Below are positions 35,788 through 47,603 of a stretch of DNA of 64,000 nt, in pieces. Where the stretch lies: the NCBI RefSeq assembly GCF_001411555.2, contig NC_049909.1, forward strand, positions 20,756,623-20,820,622, in the 5' to 3' direction. Position 1 is the stretch's first letter. Each line of letters starts with the position of its first letter. This DNA comes from Juglans regia (Eukaryota > Streptophyta > Magnoliopsida > Fagales > Juglandaceae). Below the pieces are notes generated by a model. It saw only the letters and a list, made by a program, of their open reading frames with translations. It was not told the origin of the DNA and did no database searches. A program made the position numbers and the translations under genes.

Positions 35788-37022
35788 TCGATATTTGACT
35801 TTGTAGCTTCAATTCTTATCTCAAGATCCTCACTAGCTTCCTTAGACAGACGCTAAGCACAAAAATGGAAAGACAAAGGAGTAATATTGGTTCTACAATT
35901 CAAAAGCAAAGGAAAGAAAGTGGGAGCAGAAGAGGGAATAAATAATAAGACAACGTTCAGATGTTTCCCTTTTCTAGCGTTGTTGCTTTCTTTCTTCTTC
36001 CTTTATCTAGTTTAATGAACTAAGTAGTACGAGCCTTCAACATAAAGGAGAGAATGAGTGGACCTTTGATGTCATCCACCAAATTCATAGCTGAACCTGC
36101 CATCTTTTAGGGGAGCTAGCTTTCCCTGGTGGTGTTGTTGAGAGTTTGGGAGAGATGAAGAGGGAAGGGAATTAGGATAGGTTTGGGGTTCTCTTCTTGA
36201 TCTAGGGGATGGTGTTGGGTTAGGGTTAGATTGACAAAATAGATCAGAGATGGGTTTGGTTTCGGTAAGACTGCGTGCTTAGGGGCGGTGGATGGGTCCC
36301 CACATCTCTCTTTGATCTCTCCCTTCCCCCTATGTTTCACCCAGCACTCCACGTTCTCTCTCTAATTTCTTTCTTTCTTTTTTTATACGTTTTTTTTTTC
36401 TCTCATGTATATGGGTCCTCACGGTCGTGTGTGGAAACTGCGCTATAAGCTATCTAAACTTGGAATAGTTCTAAATCTTGGAGCATCAAGTCCGATTGAT
36501 CTCGATGATCAAATCCTCTCTCTCTCTCTCTCTCTCAAAATAGACAAAAAGAATTAGACTTGAAATTAGCTTCCATTCAAATTTTGTTTAATTTCATATA
36601 TCCATGTTTTTTTTTTTTTTTTTTCTCTTTAATTCAGATTTACGTACGTAAAAATCTCATATGCGAACCATATAAGCATGTTTGGATCGGAGCAAGTGTT
36701 GTGATTGTCTTCAAAGTTTGTAACAGTGAAATTTTCGCAATTTATAACCTTGGAAGTGAAAACACTGACTATATGCAAACTCAGGACCACTGATCTTTAT
36801 ATATTAATGTTCTTGGTCATCACTTAGTTTACCAGGGATTTATTAATGAAGAAGCAAAATACAGTGGATCGAAATAGTTTTTTATTTCTTGGGGTTTGTC
36901 TTCGTGCGTGGGGCTAGCTAGCTGTAGCAGAACACCATGAAAAACATAGTAGTCTTTGGGTAATTTAACCGAAATAATCAGTGGCACATTAAATTGGAGT
37001 ACTGCCATGTATTAACACGATC

Positions 37023-37024
<2 letters not shown>

Positions 37025-37069
<45 letters not shown>
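37025..37069. repeat. (GA)n microsatellite
   Basis: GA dinucleotide run of about 45 bases, the longest GA tract in the window. Confidence 0.9.
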
Positions 37070-37071
<2 letters not shown>

Positions 37072-37386
37072 GGTTTTGCTTCAATTTTCTATGACCCACA
37101 GCAGTATTAAACCGCTTGGGTCTACACATTCCATCTTTATCTCTTAAAGTCTAATTAAAAACCTCAACGTCCAACGATAAGGTCCACAAATGCTCTTGTA
37201 TGCATTACACGTGTCTGTTTCTCCTCTCTTTGCGGGTCTATTCCACTGAAATTCGTCCTACTTTCCACGATTCTTCGAGGTTTTCCTTCGTTAGAGATTA
37301 GTCATGACCAAGGAAACTCTCGTTTGTCATTGGTCTCTAGGGCAACATTGCTAACTCGATCGGTCACCTTTCATTTTGATACATAC

Positions 37387-37387
37387 A

Positions 37388-37453
<66 letters not shown>
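37387..37453. repeat. Compound (CA)n(TA)n microsatellite
   Basis: A CA run with one interruption (37387-37421) passes directly into a TA run (37422-37453). Confidence 0.9.
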
Positions 37454-37456
<3 letters not shown>

Positions 37457-38258
37457 GGGTCACAACGAACGGCTGGCTCAGGTCAACAGGTGTCATAAGA
37501 GGCCAAAATTGCATTCTTTGAATTAGTCCAAAAAACAACGTTTACCAAAACTGTTAGTAGCTTATGTTTAAAAGCTGTTGCCTTTATATATATATATACG
37601 CGTACACAATTAATTATATATGGTCCCGGCCTCAACTGTGTTGTTAAGGCAGTGATTTAAAAAAGCATCTATGAATCTATATATGATCCTAGCTGCCATG
37701 GGAATTAATTATTATTATTATTATTATTAGTTTGCTGCGAAAAAATATATATTGTTTGTAAGTTTTTTTTTTAACAAATTCGATCAGCTGTATGGTATTC
37801 ATGTCCTTATGAAAGGTTTTTCCACCAAAGACGCTTTTTTTAATGTGTCAACTGAAATCGTACGGTGGTGAAGATCATATATCTAAGCATACCTCATAAA
37901 CTACATGCATGCTGATTGAGAAAGCAGCTTCTTTCTTCCTAGATCTTACTGGAACCATGCATATATGCAGTGCAACTCATGATCAAAAGGTGCATGCTAT
38001 CATCAGTTATTGTAATAATATTCTTGGATCATATTTAGATTTATTCTGTACCATATTATAAACACTAGCCATTTTATTTCCAGAACGCCTGGAAAATTTA
38101 AGTAGTATGTGTATGGTTTAATGAGTACCTTAAAATAATTACTTGAGAACTGAAGGCTTACTAGGAGCCGGAAAGTTCGATTGACCAATATTTAAGCTCG
38201 AGCCCGGCCAATATTATACGTAAAACCTGTCTCAATTTTAATTAATAATGAATGCAGC

Positions 38259-38640
38259 TTACAGATTTAACCATGAGCTAAACCACAGGAGAGAGAGAGA
38301 GGGAGAGGGAGAGAGAGAGCATAAATACATATACAGGCAGGGTGTATGGTTGGTGGTGGGCATGGTTTGACTGGATATATCCAGAGTGTCGGGGGCGTGC
38401 ATGCATGGGAGTGAGAGTAAAAGAGGCGTGAGTGGCGCTGACACGCACACACAAACACACAAAGAGCCACTGCATGCACGAGCGCCGGAGAGTTTAGTAC
38501 TGAAACCGAAAGAAAGAAGCTCTCGCATGACCGCCGGGCGCAAATCCATGCATTAAAAGATGCTCTTTGTCAGTCGTCGTCTCTCCCATGGCGGGCCCCA
38601 ACTACTGATGATCATACATCTCCTTTTTACCCAAGCTTCA
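38259..38640. other. GC-richer patch with a 10-bp inverted repeat
   Basis: Region with GA-rich (38288-38320) and CA-rich (38443-38462) tracts and the inverted words CGTGCATGCA (about 38396-38405) and TGCATGCACG (about 38472-38481). Open minus-strand frames here are made of low-complexity sequence. No known microRNA was recognised. It could be promoter or leader DNA of an unrecognised transcript. Confidence 0.3.
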
Positions 38641-38843
38641 ACCTCCAATTCTTTGTCCTAAAATTTAAGGAGATAGCTCGTATTAATATCAGCTAACTCA
38701 TAAAAACCCAGTCCCATATACATACAGCACTTCCATTAAGGCAAATAAGACGTACAACGGGAAGGGATACGTCCACTTTTATGTTAAATTAGGCATTCTA
38801 TTTTTTGGTACCACTCCGTACGTCATTTTAATGCAACATAATT

Positions 38844-39523
38844 TAGGGGTAGAAATATGTGAATCTAAGATGAACCTAACAAAAAATTAGCAAACTTGAT
38901 ATAAATAGGTTTGGTTCAAAATAAGTTGACCCTTTAAGACACTATTAATAATTAATAGACATCTCAACCTGCTTAATCCGAAATCAATCAGTTTAAATTT
39001 TATTTTAAAATTATAATTTTATTATTGTTGAGTTGTAATATTAATATTATAATATGCTGGACTATGTTGGTATTTCTCAATATGCTGGACTATGTTCATA
39101 TAATTTGTTACAATTTAGTTTGCAATATTGGTTTTATTATAGGTTAAAATTTGAAAAATATTGATATTTCTTTATTAGCAGGTAGCTTCATTATTATTTT
39201 TAGATATTGTGGCTACTAATAAATATAAATTTTAATTTTTATATCTGTAAAATTATGTTAATTATGTCAAATGAGTTATACAGGTTAATTCAAGCCATTT
39301 TACATGAAGCGGATTGAAATGAGTTGTGTCATGTAAACCAATTTCTAACTAATTATTAAACGAGTCAAAACGGATAATCCATTATTTAAATGGGTCGTCT
39401 TCGGATTTGAATGTCTAATCCGTTTAACTTAACAGGTGGTATTCGAGTTGACCTATATAAATAAAAATACATGACTTGACAATATATACGAACTGGATAT
39501 GCGAACACGAATTTCCATCCCTA
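38844..39523. mobile_element. hAT-type MITE
   Basis: Element of 680 bases with ends TAGGGGTAGAAAT and ATTTCCATCCCTA (inverted, about two mismatches in 13) and a perfect 8-bp duplication, ACATAATT (38836-38843 and 39524-39531). The interior is AT-rich with GTTGACC and AACGGATAATCC words near the ends. It shares interior sequence in reverse with the truncated copy at 15194-15790. No coding capacity. Confidence 0.87.
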
Positions 39524-40178
39524 ACATAATTGTTAATTTATTTATTGTCGATGTAAACAAGTGGTCATGAATAAACATTTTTCATACAATGTATATTAAT
39601 AAAAAAAAAAAACCTTAATTACCCTGATGAATGATAAATTAGATTTGATTGTAATGATAAAAGTGAATTTCGAAAAGGTTGGGAAACTAGTACTGTCGGA
39701 AAGTAGAGAAGCTTTTATTTCTGATCTATAAGCTCTTGAAAAAATTTTCCCTAAATGATAGCATGGTCGATCGAAAATTTTGTGAAGGGAAAAGCTTGGA
39801 GCCGAATGGATGCTAAAATAATTTTTACACAGGCCAATAAAAAATAACCACGTGCGTAAGCACTCTAGAAAATCAGAGATGAGCCCGCATGCACAGAACA
39901 AACGCTGTCCCTTTCCTTCTTTCTTCCCAAAACTGCTGCAGTGAACACCTTACAGTCGGACTGATTTCTCTGATTGATCGGAGAAGAAGAAATATCTGTC
40001 ATCAAGACAAAATGTGCAGTAAAGCTCCATCTGTGAAACATCCCAAACTTCAATACAGGCTCTTTTCCTGTTGAGAGAGACTGCGCTTACCATCTATTTT
40101 TTAGCTAAATTGGGGCTTCAAAAAGTGCAAAAAAGGCCTCTCTTCCAGAAAGTTTTGAGTCTCTGTAAAGAGTCTACG

Positions 40179-40466
40179 TAAAACAAAAGGATATTTGCTG
40201 TGTTATGCTCTCTGCCTTTAATGGCTGATGAGCGTGTGTATATATAGAATAAACTGATTACAAGAGAGAGAGAGTCAGTTACAAGGTTTGAAATTCAAAC
40301 TATGATATACATGATCTCCTATAAACGTGGGCTGGAAACGGTAGCATCCGAATGCTCTGGAATGGTATTGGACTTGAAGTGAATGTCTTTTGAATCTGCA
40401 TTGAACTTATCCTCTTATCCTGAAGTTGGACTTGGTGTTTGAATCTGTTTAGTCTTATCCTTATCA
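40179..40466 (-). repeat. 3' LTR of the copia element
   Basis: 288 bases. On the element strand it begins TGATAAGG and ends GTTTTA, so the terminal pair is TG...TA rather than the canonical TG...CA. A purine-rich tract (GCAGGGGCG on the minus strand, about 40467-40475) directly precedes it and is the likely polypurine primer. It contains TATATATAGAATAA, a likely promoter or polyadenylation region. Confidence 0.9.
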
Positions 40467-43400
40467 CGCCCCTGCAAGTTCAACGGGGAAGACCTCACGT
40501 TGAGCTTGTCACGCAGATGGGAGAAACGAACAGAAACCAGTGGTTTAGTGAGCACATCGGCAATTTGATCCTTACTAGATAGAAACCGAACATCCAATGA
40601 TTTATTATGAACTTTTTCACGGACAAAATGATAATCAATTTCCACGTGTTTTGTACGAGCATGAAACACTGGGTTAGCCGCCAAATAAGTTGCTCCTATG
40701 TTATCACACCATAGGATCGGACGTGAAGGGATAAATATCTGAAGTTCACAAATCAATGATAATAGCCATAAGGTCTCGGCAGTAGTGTGAGCAACAGCAC
40801 GATATTCGGCCTCGGTGCTTGATCTAGCCACAGTTGGCTGCTTTTTGGAGCTCTATGAAATAAGATTGTGACCATAGTAAATGCAGTATCCAGAAGTGGA
40901 TTTACGGTCATCAGGTGAGCCAGCCCAGTCCGCATCGGAATAAACGGAGAGCTGTGTTGAAGGACTAGACTTGATGAGTAGGCCGAAATTAATAGAAAAT
41001 TTAAGGTACCTTAGTATCCTTTTAACAGCAGTCCAATGGATGTCGGTTGGCTTATGCATGAATTGGCACACTTTGTTCACAGCAAAGGAGATATCTGGGC
41101 GAGTGAGTGATAGGTACTGAAGAGCTCCTACCACGCTGCGAAATAAATTCTCATCTGGGCAAGGGTTGCCATCAAAAAGTGATAACTGTTGGGAGGAGGA
41201 CATGGGAGAGGAGACTGGCTTAGCCTCTAACATGTTTGTGCGTTTCAATAGTTTAAGAATATACTGTCTCTGAGAAAGAAAAAGACTCCCTGAAGCTGAG
41301 ATGACCTCCACGCCGAGAAAATAATTTAAGGGCCCCAAGTCTTTGGCAGCAAAGTCACAATTGAGTTGGGCAAGAAGATAAGTGATGGCATCAGAATTTG
41401 ATCCTGTGATTAAAATGTCACTGACATATACCAAGACATACATTGTAAGAGAATCCGAGACATAAACAAATAGAGAGTTGTCGGACTGGGAATTAATAAA
41501 ACCAAGATCCATCAATTTATCACTGAGTCGTGAGAACCAAGCCCGCGGGGCTTGTTTTAATCCGTATAATGCCTTGTTCAACTTACAGACGTGCGTAGGG
41601 AACTGAGGATGGACATAACCTACTGGCTGTTGCATGTATACAACTTCAGAGAGAAAGCCATGGAGAAACGCATTGCTGATGTCGATCTGGTGTACAGGCC
41701 AGTTGTGAGATACGGCGTGACTAAGAACAAGCCGAATAGTTGTAGGCTTGATGACAGGACTGAAGGTATCATCATAGTCTAACCCTTGCTGTTGGTGACA
41801 GCCCTTTGCAACTAGACGGGCTTTCCGTCGTTCAGGAGTGCCATCAGAATGCGTTTTTGTTTTGTAAACCCATTTGTTGCCAACCAAGTTCATGCCAGCT
41901 TTATAAGGGACTAGAGACCACGTACCTTGCTTCATAAGAGCAGAGAATTCTGCATCCATGGCCTCACGCCAGTCCGAGAATTTGTGAGCTTCAGAGTAAG
42001 ATGTGGGATCAGTAGGAATGGTGGAAACGGTGAGGAGAGCAGTGGGCAGAGGATACCTTGTAGTGCCGTTGAAGAACTGTTTGGGCTTCACAATATTGTT
42101 CTGTGAGCGGGTGGTCATCGGGTGAGAACGAGTCGGAAGCGATTCAGTCGGCAAGGCAGCAGCAGATGGAGCAGGATCCAAAGGCGGCGTGGATGATGAA
42201 GGAACTGAAAACAGAGGAGAAGACTCAGAAGGAATAGAAAACAGAGGAGAAGACTCAGTCGTCGCAGCTGGGGAAAGAGATAAGTGGGACGTTGACGTTT
42301 CGGGGGGATCCGTATGCGACGTCGTAATAGGGGATGATGGAGGATTATAAAAGCAGGGTCCGATTGGTCATTTGAGGACACTAGAACATGTAACATAGTG
42401 GACGACGCTGCAGGAGGAAATTTGGCAGAAACTGAAGGCAGTGTAAGTGTTGTGAATGGAAATAAAGACTCATCAAAAATTACATGCCGAGAGACAAAGA
42501 CTTTACCAGAGTCAGGATCAAAGCATTTGTAACCTTTGTGGAGGTTACTAATGCCAATGAAGACACATTTTTTGGACCTAAAATCCAACTTATGTTTGTT
42601 AAAGGGTCGGAGATAGGGATAGCACGCACAACCAAAAATCTTAATGGTAGAAAAATCAGGTGGATGATGAAATAATTTTTCAAAAGGAGATATGCCGAGA
42701 GGAGCAGTTGGAAGACGATTGATGAGATAGGTTGCCATTAGAAAAGCATCATCCCAAAAACAATGAGGAGTAGAACTTTGAGATAATAGGGATAAACCCA
42801 TTTCAACAACATGTCGATGTTTCCTCTCAACAGAGCCATTTTGTTGCGAGGTGTAAGGGCAAGAAATACGATGTTGAATTCCCACTTGTTGAAAATATCG
42901 ATTAAGAGTTTGAAATTCACCACCCCAATCTGTTTGGACACATTTTATTTGACGATTAAATTGACGTTCAACCATTTTTTGAAATTGAGTAAAAATGGTG
43001 AAGACGTCAGATTTATTTGCAAGAGGATAGAGCCAAACAAATTTGCTAAAATGATCAACGAATGAAACATAATATTTATTGCCTTTTGTTGATAAAATAG
43101 GAGATGGACCCCATACATCAGAAAAAATTAAATCTAGAAGATGAGCTGAAATAGACTGAGAGGCTGGGAAGGGAAGACGATGGCTCTTCCCTTGTTGGCA
43201 TGCTGAACAAACACCTGGTATTTTATTGGAAGAAACTGGAAGAGAGAATTTAGACACAAGATGCTTGACAGTTTGGTAGGTGGGATGTCCCAAACGACGG
43301 TGCCATACCTCCAAGGAAACACGTTGACATAGAAAGGATTGAGACGACGAAGTGGTCGAGATGGATGCGGGGAAAGGATAAAGTCCATCTTTAGGCGTGC

Positions 43401-44688
43401 CTTGCAGAAGAACCTTCTTCGTGACCTCGTCCTTCACAAGAAAATAAGATGAGTGAAATTCAATAAATACATTATTGTCTTTGGTAAATTGGCTCACAGA
43501 GATAAGGTTCTTTTTAATTTGTGGAACATGTAAAATATTGTGAAGGGTAAAACCAGATTGTGAGGATTTAATTTCAGAAGAACCTATGTGAGCAATATCC
43601 AAACCTGCCCCGTCTCCTACTTGAATTTGATCCACACCATTATAAGTCTCAGCATGGAGATTCAAGTTTTGAATATCATTAGTCAGATGATTGGTGGAGC
43701 CGGTGTCGGGATACCACTGTGTATCAGCTGAGGCTTGTGGCGCTGTATAAAATGCAGACATGTTGTTCGGCATGTTTTGATAAGCTTGATCAAAACGATG
43801 AAAACACTTGATGGCGAGATGTCCAGCTTTGCCACAAATTTGGCACATTGGTCGATTACCACCAGAGGACCCATGACGACCACCTCGGCCCCTATGATGA
43901 CCACGCGAACCTGAGTACGATGGGGCACGATTCGGGTAGTGTGGCTTACCAGAATGGCCACGGGATTGGTTAGCGCGAGTGGCGACATTGGCAGAACCAA
44001 TTGTAGCTTCAACAACTTGATGATGTTGCTGTAAGCGTAACTCAAAGTTGAGGAGATGACCAAAGACATCTTCAAGCTCCATGGGAGTATCCCGTGTTTG
44101 AATGGACGTAACAATAGGATCGTAAGAAGAGTCTAGGCCACCAAGCAAATATGAGATAATTTTAGTGTCTGGAAGTGGATGTCCAATGGCTGCAAGAGTG
44201 TCAGCCAGTGACTTTACACTCTGAAAATAATCTGAGATGGACAAGCCCCCCTTCGTGACAGTGGAGAGTTGTCGTCGAGTTGTTGAGAGACGAGCTCGAG
44301 AATGAGAGGAATACATTTTTTCGAGTGCAGACCACACCTCTCGAGACGTGGTAACACCAACCACTTTGGCAAGAATGCTTTCCGATAAGGAGGACATTAG
44401 AATACTCAAAACAATCTGGTCTTGGTCAAACCAGTGAGTAAATTCTGGATTGAGAAGCAGAGGAGGGGCTGTAGTGGATGAATCAGCTGCTGGGTTTGAA
44501 ATATATTGGATAGGTTGAGGACGATTCCCATCGATATAGCCAAAAAGACGTTGGCCTCTGAGATATGGAGTGATTTGTGCTCTCCATAGCAAGTAGTTGT
44601 CACTACTCAGTTTGATGGTCACCAAGCTTTGGATGCTAGGAGGGGTAACGGGTGTGTTTGAGAGAGACGAAGCGGAAGAGGATGCCAT
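40415..44688 (-). pseudogene. copia gag-pol polyprotein gene, frameshift and stop
   Basis: Starts MASSSASS at 44688. The first 857-codon segment (44688-42115) holds a UBN2-type gag, a CCHC knuckle (C282, C285, H290, C295), protease DTGS at 328, the pre-integrase WHRRLGHP and integrase D524, D587, E621. A one-base shift in a short T run near 42350 moves the rest to another frame, which is open from above 42181 to 40853 and carries reverse transcriptase and the first part of RNase H. The first catalytic aspartate (QIDISNAFLHG) is present, but the usual YVDD reads YVSD (Ser codon 41420-41422), a loss of a catalytic residue. A TAG at 40853-40855 replaces the usual Trp codon within RNase H, and the same frame continues to 40415 with SSTEAEYRAV and ADVLTKPL. 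The copy cannot make a complete active polyprotein without suppression. Confidence 0.93.
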
Positions 44689-44700
44689 TGACGTTAGTCA

Positions 44701-44717
44701 CGTTGGCTCTGATACCA
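44701..44717 (-). promoter_or_regulatory. tRNA primer-binding site of the copia element
   Basis: Minus strand TGGTATCAGAGCCAACG, directly next to the 5' LTR. TGGTATCAGAGC is the standard initiator-methionine tRNA priming site of plant copia elements. Confidence 0.93.
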
Positions 44718-45005
44718 TAAAACAAAAGGATATTTGCTTTGTTATGCTCTCTGCCTTTAATGGCTGATGAGCGTGTGTATATATAGAATAAACTGATTAC
44801 AAAAGAGAGAGAGTCAGTTACAAGGTTTGAAATTTAAACTATGATATACATGATCTCCTATAAACGTGGGCTGGAAACGGTAGCATCCGAATGCTCTGGA
44901 ATGGTATTGGACTTGAAGTGAATGTCTTTTGAATCCGCATTGAACTTATCCTCTTATCCTGGAGTTGGACTTGGTATTTGAATCTGTTTAGTCTTATCCT
45001 TATCA
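44718..45005 (-). repeat. 5' LTR of the copia element
   Basis: 288 bases, the same length as the 3' LTR, with about six substitutions and no gaps seen between them. Confidence 0.92.
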
Positions 45006-45320
45006 TACGGCTGCTTATCTTTGATTTTAATGCTCAGAAAAGAAGGTGAAAAAGTGGACTTTTATTTTCATAGAACGATAGCCCTCACCCGACGGTGTGA
45101 ATTTAATGAAGTGGTTCACTTCTTATGCATGCTTAACTTGTTTTTTTTTTTTAACTTTTTCGGTTGCTCACAACATTTACTGAGTTATAGACTGGAGCTC
45201 CTTCAAGCGTTGTGGAGTAGAAGCCTTTGTTTCCTTGAAAAAAACTCCAATATAATAATCATAAAAGAGACTGTTTTGTTTTATCGCGGATTTTCAACTC
45301 TCAAAATTCGCATTCTAAGA

Positions 45321-45503
45321 ATGAAGGCAGAGAAGTGCTTGGATTCTCAGCTATGGCACGCCTGCGCCGGAGGTATGGTCCAGATGCCTCCGGTTAACTC
45401 CAAGGTCTTCTACTACCCTCAAGGCCACGCAGGCCCACGTCGATTTCACCGCCCTACCCAGAATCCCTGCTTTCATTCCTTGCCGAGTTGGGGCCGTGAA
45501 GTT
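45321..45503 (+). pseudogene. N-terminal fragment of an auxin response factor (ARF10/16-type)
   Basis: Captured, broken piece of an auxin response factor gene. From ATG at 45321 the frame reads EKCLDSQLWHACAGGMVQ and MPPVNSKVFYYPQGHA, the conserved start of class C ARFs (ARF10/16/17). A deletion near 45430 then shifts the frame; the continuing homology HVDFTALPRIPAF and IPCRVGAVKF reads in the next frame up to 45503, where the right inverted end of the Pack-MULE begins. The B3 domain, the miR160 site and everything downstream are absent. The ~310 bases before the ATG (45010-45320) are pyrimidine-rich and could be the captured ARF leader. It is unlikely to make a functional protein; a sense or antisense transcript could still affect the parent gene, which is speculation. 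Confidence 0.85.
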
Positions 45504-47562
45504 TTGGGAAGAAAGAAGGAGAGGGAGAGCGTTTGTTATGTGCATGAGGACTCATATCTGATTTTTTTTGAAGTGCTTACGTGGTTGTTTTTTATTAATT
45601 TGTGTGAAAATTATTTTGACACTCATACGACTCCAAGCTTCTCTCTTTTGTGAAAGCAATTACAAACTAAATTCTAACACTTCTATTTGAGTGCTGTGTT
45701 GGGAATGAGCTTAGGATTCAAAGGATTAATTTATAATACACATGACTTCTCTTGTTCCCCTACTTAATGATCATGACTTCAGCCTAAAAGAAACAAAAAA
45801 TGTTAAGCTGATCTACCTTGACACACCATCTAGCATATTTTTCCAAAATGATGGGACATTTCAAAAGGTTCAGCTCACGATGTTGGCACTTGGCATAGAT
45901 ATGGTGACCTCTTCATATATACAGAAACTAGCTAGCTAGCAAGCTACCTAGCTACGATGCTGAGACTAAATTATGTAGGTATGATAATACCCCATGCTGA
46001 GTAATAATTAGGATAAATAGTATATAAAATTCCACATTGTTTGAAAATTATATGTCCATATGCAGTGACTTGAGCCTCTCCTGGAGGCATTGCACATGCT
46101 AAACATAAGATCAGATCACTCCTTATGACCCATAGCCTTGATCAATTGAGTTGACGGAAGAACATGTACATTTCAATATCTCACTTTGCTGGCGGAAGAG
46201 AGCTTTGAGGTGTGTGTTTATATATATGTATGTACGTATAAGATTAATTTTGTTTTAGGCCAAATATAAACATCTCAAACTATATCAAGGATTTTAGCGC
46301 CCTCAGTTATACTCAGATGTTTCTCTCGCCATGCATGATCAATGTCTCGGCCTTTTCACTGCATGGAATATTTAAAAAAAAAAAACTGAAAGATATAATT
46401 TGTAAAAATTATTCTATTAATTCACCATCCACATCAGTACTTAAATGATAAGATTTGATTTGTAAGATTTAAATTATAAAATTTATCTATCAAATCAAAT
46501 TATATCATATAAATTACACTTTACTGAATCTATTATCTACACCAACTTATAAATTTTCAATCTGTAAAATGAATGCACTGGATAAAGACATGTATTAATA
46601 ATATTATCGTTGTTTCACCTAAAACTTGATTTATTTTACGTTTTGAGTTTTCTCAGTCTAATAATATTTTTGATCTTCGTATGCACGCCACAAATGTTAA
46701 CATTTTTATTGATAAGTCAAACCGTAGGTCTTGAATTAATTAAGCTACAACCACACATTTCATGATCTCGTCTCGAAAAGAACAAGACAGCATTGAAATT
46801 AAAATTCATTGACCTTTGATCTGGCCCTATCTTATCAGAAGGAAATTAATTGATATGTAGATATCCTGCCGGTCACAAAGTTTTGATCAAATCATGAACC
46901 ATAATATAATATAATTAATATGAAGTAACATTAATAATTAGGCTGCTCACATCTTTTCCACAATTAATATATATAACTATAAATGAAGACTTTCAAGTTA
47001 ATTCCCAGAAACAGCTAGCGTACTTAATTGTGGGCTTTCAAATACACGTACAGATCAGTTGTAAGTTAAAGCAGTTTCCGATCGATCGAGCACCAGTTAT
47101 ATATATATTGTCCTAGCTACGAGGAGTTCACGGGTTCCTAAAAGGCCAGTAAGCATTGCTACGCTGTCCTTACTGGGTTCAAAGTCGTGGTTAATTAAGA
47201 CCTCGAAATCATGATAAGATCAACATGAGCAGATTGTTTGCGTTGAATATTATTAACGACGAGTTTGGTTTACATGATCTCATTAAAATTTCACTGAATA
47301 CATACATACTGTTTAACGAAAGTAGTTGAGTTCTTCTGATCGATCAGCCAGATTCTTAATTTGAAAGAGGTCATAATGCATGCGACTAGCGGTATTTCTT
47401 GATAATGATGATGATGAGGCCAATGAAAGATAACATATTGCAAAGTGTCAATGCTAGCTAGCTACCTACTGATCATTTAATCATAGTTTAAAACACATGA
47501 TATCTTAATCTAATTAATGTAATTTCAATAAACAAATCAAGTACTCGATCGTCACCATCTCC

Positions 47563-47564
<2 letters not shown>

Positions 47565-47600
<36 letters not shown>
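47565..47600. repeat. (TA)n microsatellite
   Basis: TA dinucleotide run of about 36 bases. Confidence 0.88.

Positions 47601-47603
<3 letters not shown>

Larger units (their letters stand above)
35788..38258. other. AHL upstream region and intergenic DNA rich in simple repeats
   Basis: Upstream of the AHL start (minus strand) lie CT/GA-rich leader-like sequences (35860-36420), then several microsatellites: CT near 36516-36536, GA near 37025-37069, a compound CA/TA block at 37387-37453 and ATT near 37709-37729. No second gene recognised. GA/CT tracts are common in plant promoters, but no specific regulatory role can be shown. Confidence 0.45.
40179..45005 (-). mobile_element. Ty1-copia LTR retrotransposon, nearly complete but disabled
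   Basis: Element of 4827 bases on the minus strand with two 288-bp LTRs. A primer-binding site TGGTATCAGAGCC (complementary to initiator tRNA-Met) directly abuts the 5' LTR. The polyprotein order gag, protease, integrase, reverse transcriptase, RNase H places it in Ty1-copia. The flanks share TACG (40175-40178 and 45006-45009), a 4-base remnant of the expected 5-bp duplication. I counted about six differences between the LTRs, so the insertion is fairly recent. A frameshift, a nonsense codon and a changed catalytic residue make it inactive. It sits inside the Pack-MULE, so it is younger than that element. Confidence 0.93.
39787..45645. mobile_element. Pack-MULE-like element carrying an ARF fragment, split by a copia element
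   Basis: Inverted ends of about 147 bases (39787-39933) and 145 bases (45501-45645) match at roughly four in five positions, starting GGGAAAAGCTTGGAG and GAGAGAAGCTTGGAG when read inward. Immediately outside are two identical 9-bp repeats, TTTTGTGAA (39778-39786 and 45646-45654). Long inverted ends with a 9-bp duplication define Mutator-like elements. Without the copia insertion (40179-45005) the element is about 1.0 kb. It has no transposase but contains a broken auxin response factor exon next to its right end, plus about 250 bases of unassigned sequence next to its left end. This is the structure of a Pack-MULE, a transposon that has picked up host gene pieces. Confidence 0.85.

Noticed and set aside
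38396..38481. Inverted repeat as a microRNA precursor
   Set aside because: Only about 10 paired bases, with low-complexity loop sequence and no known mature microRNA.
39596..40074. Open frames left of the copia element as a gene
   Set aside because: They overlap the left inverted end of the Pack-MULE and unassigned interior sequence; no protein family recognised.
45021..45653. 210-codon open frame as an intact ARF-related gene
   Set aside because: Only a short middle part is ARF-like, it is frameshifted, and the end lies in the Pack-MULE inverted repeat.
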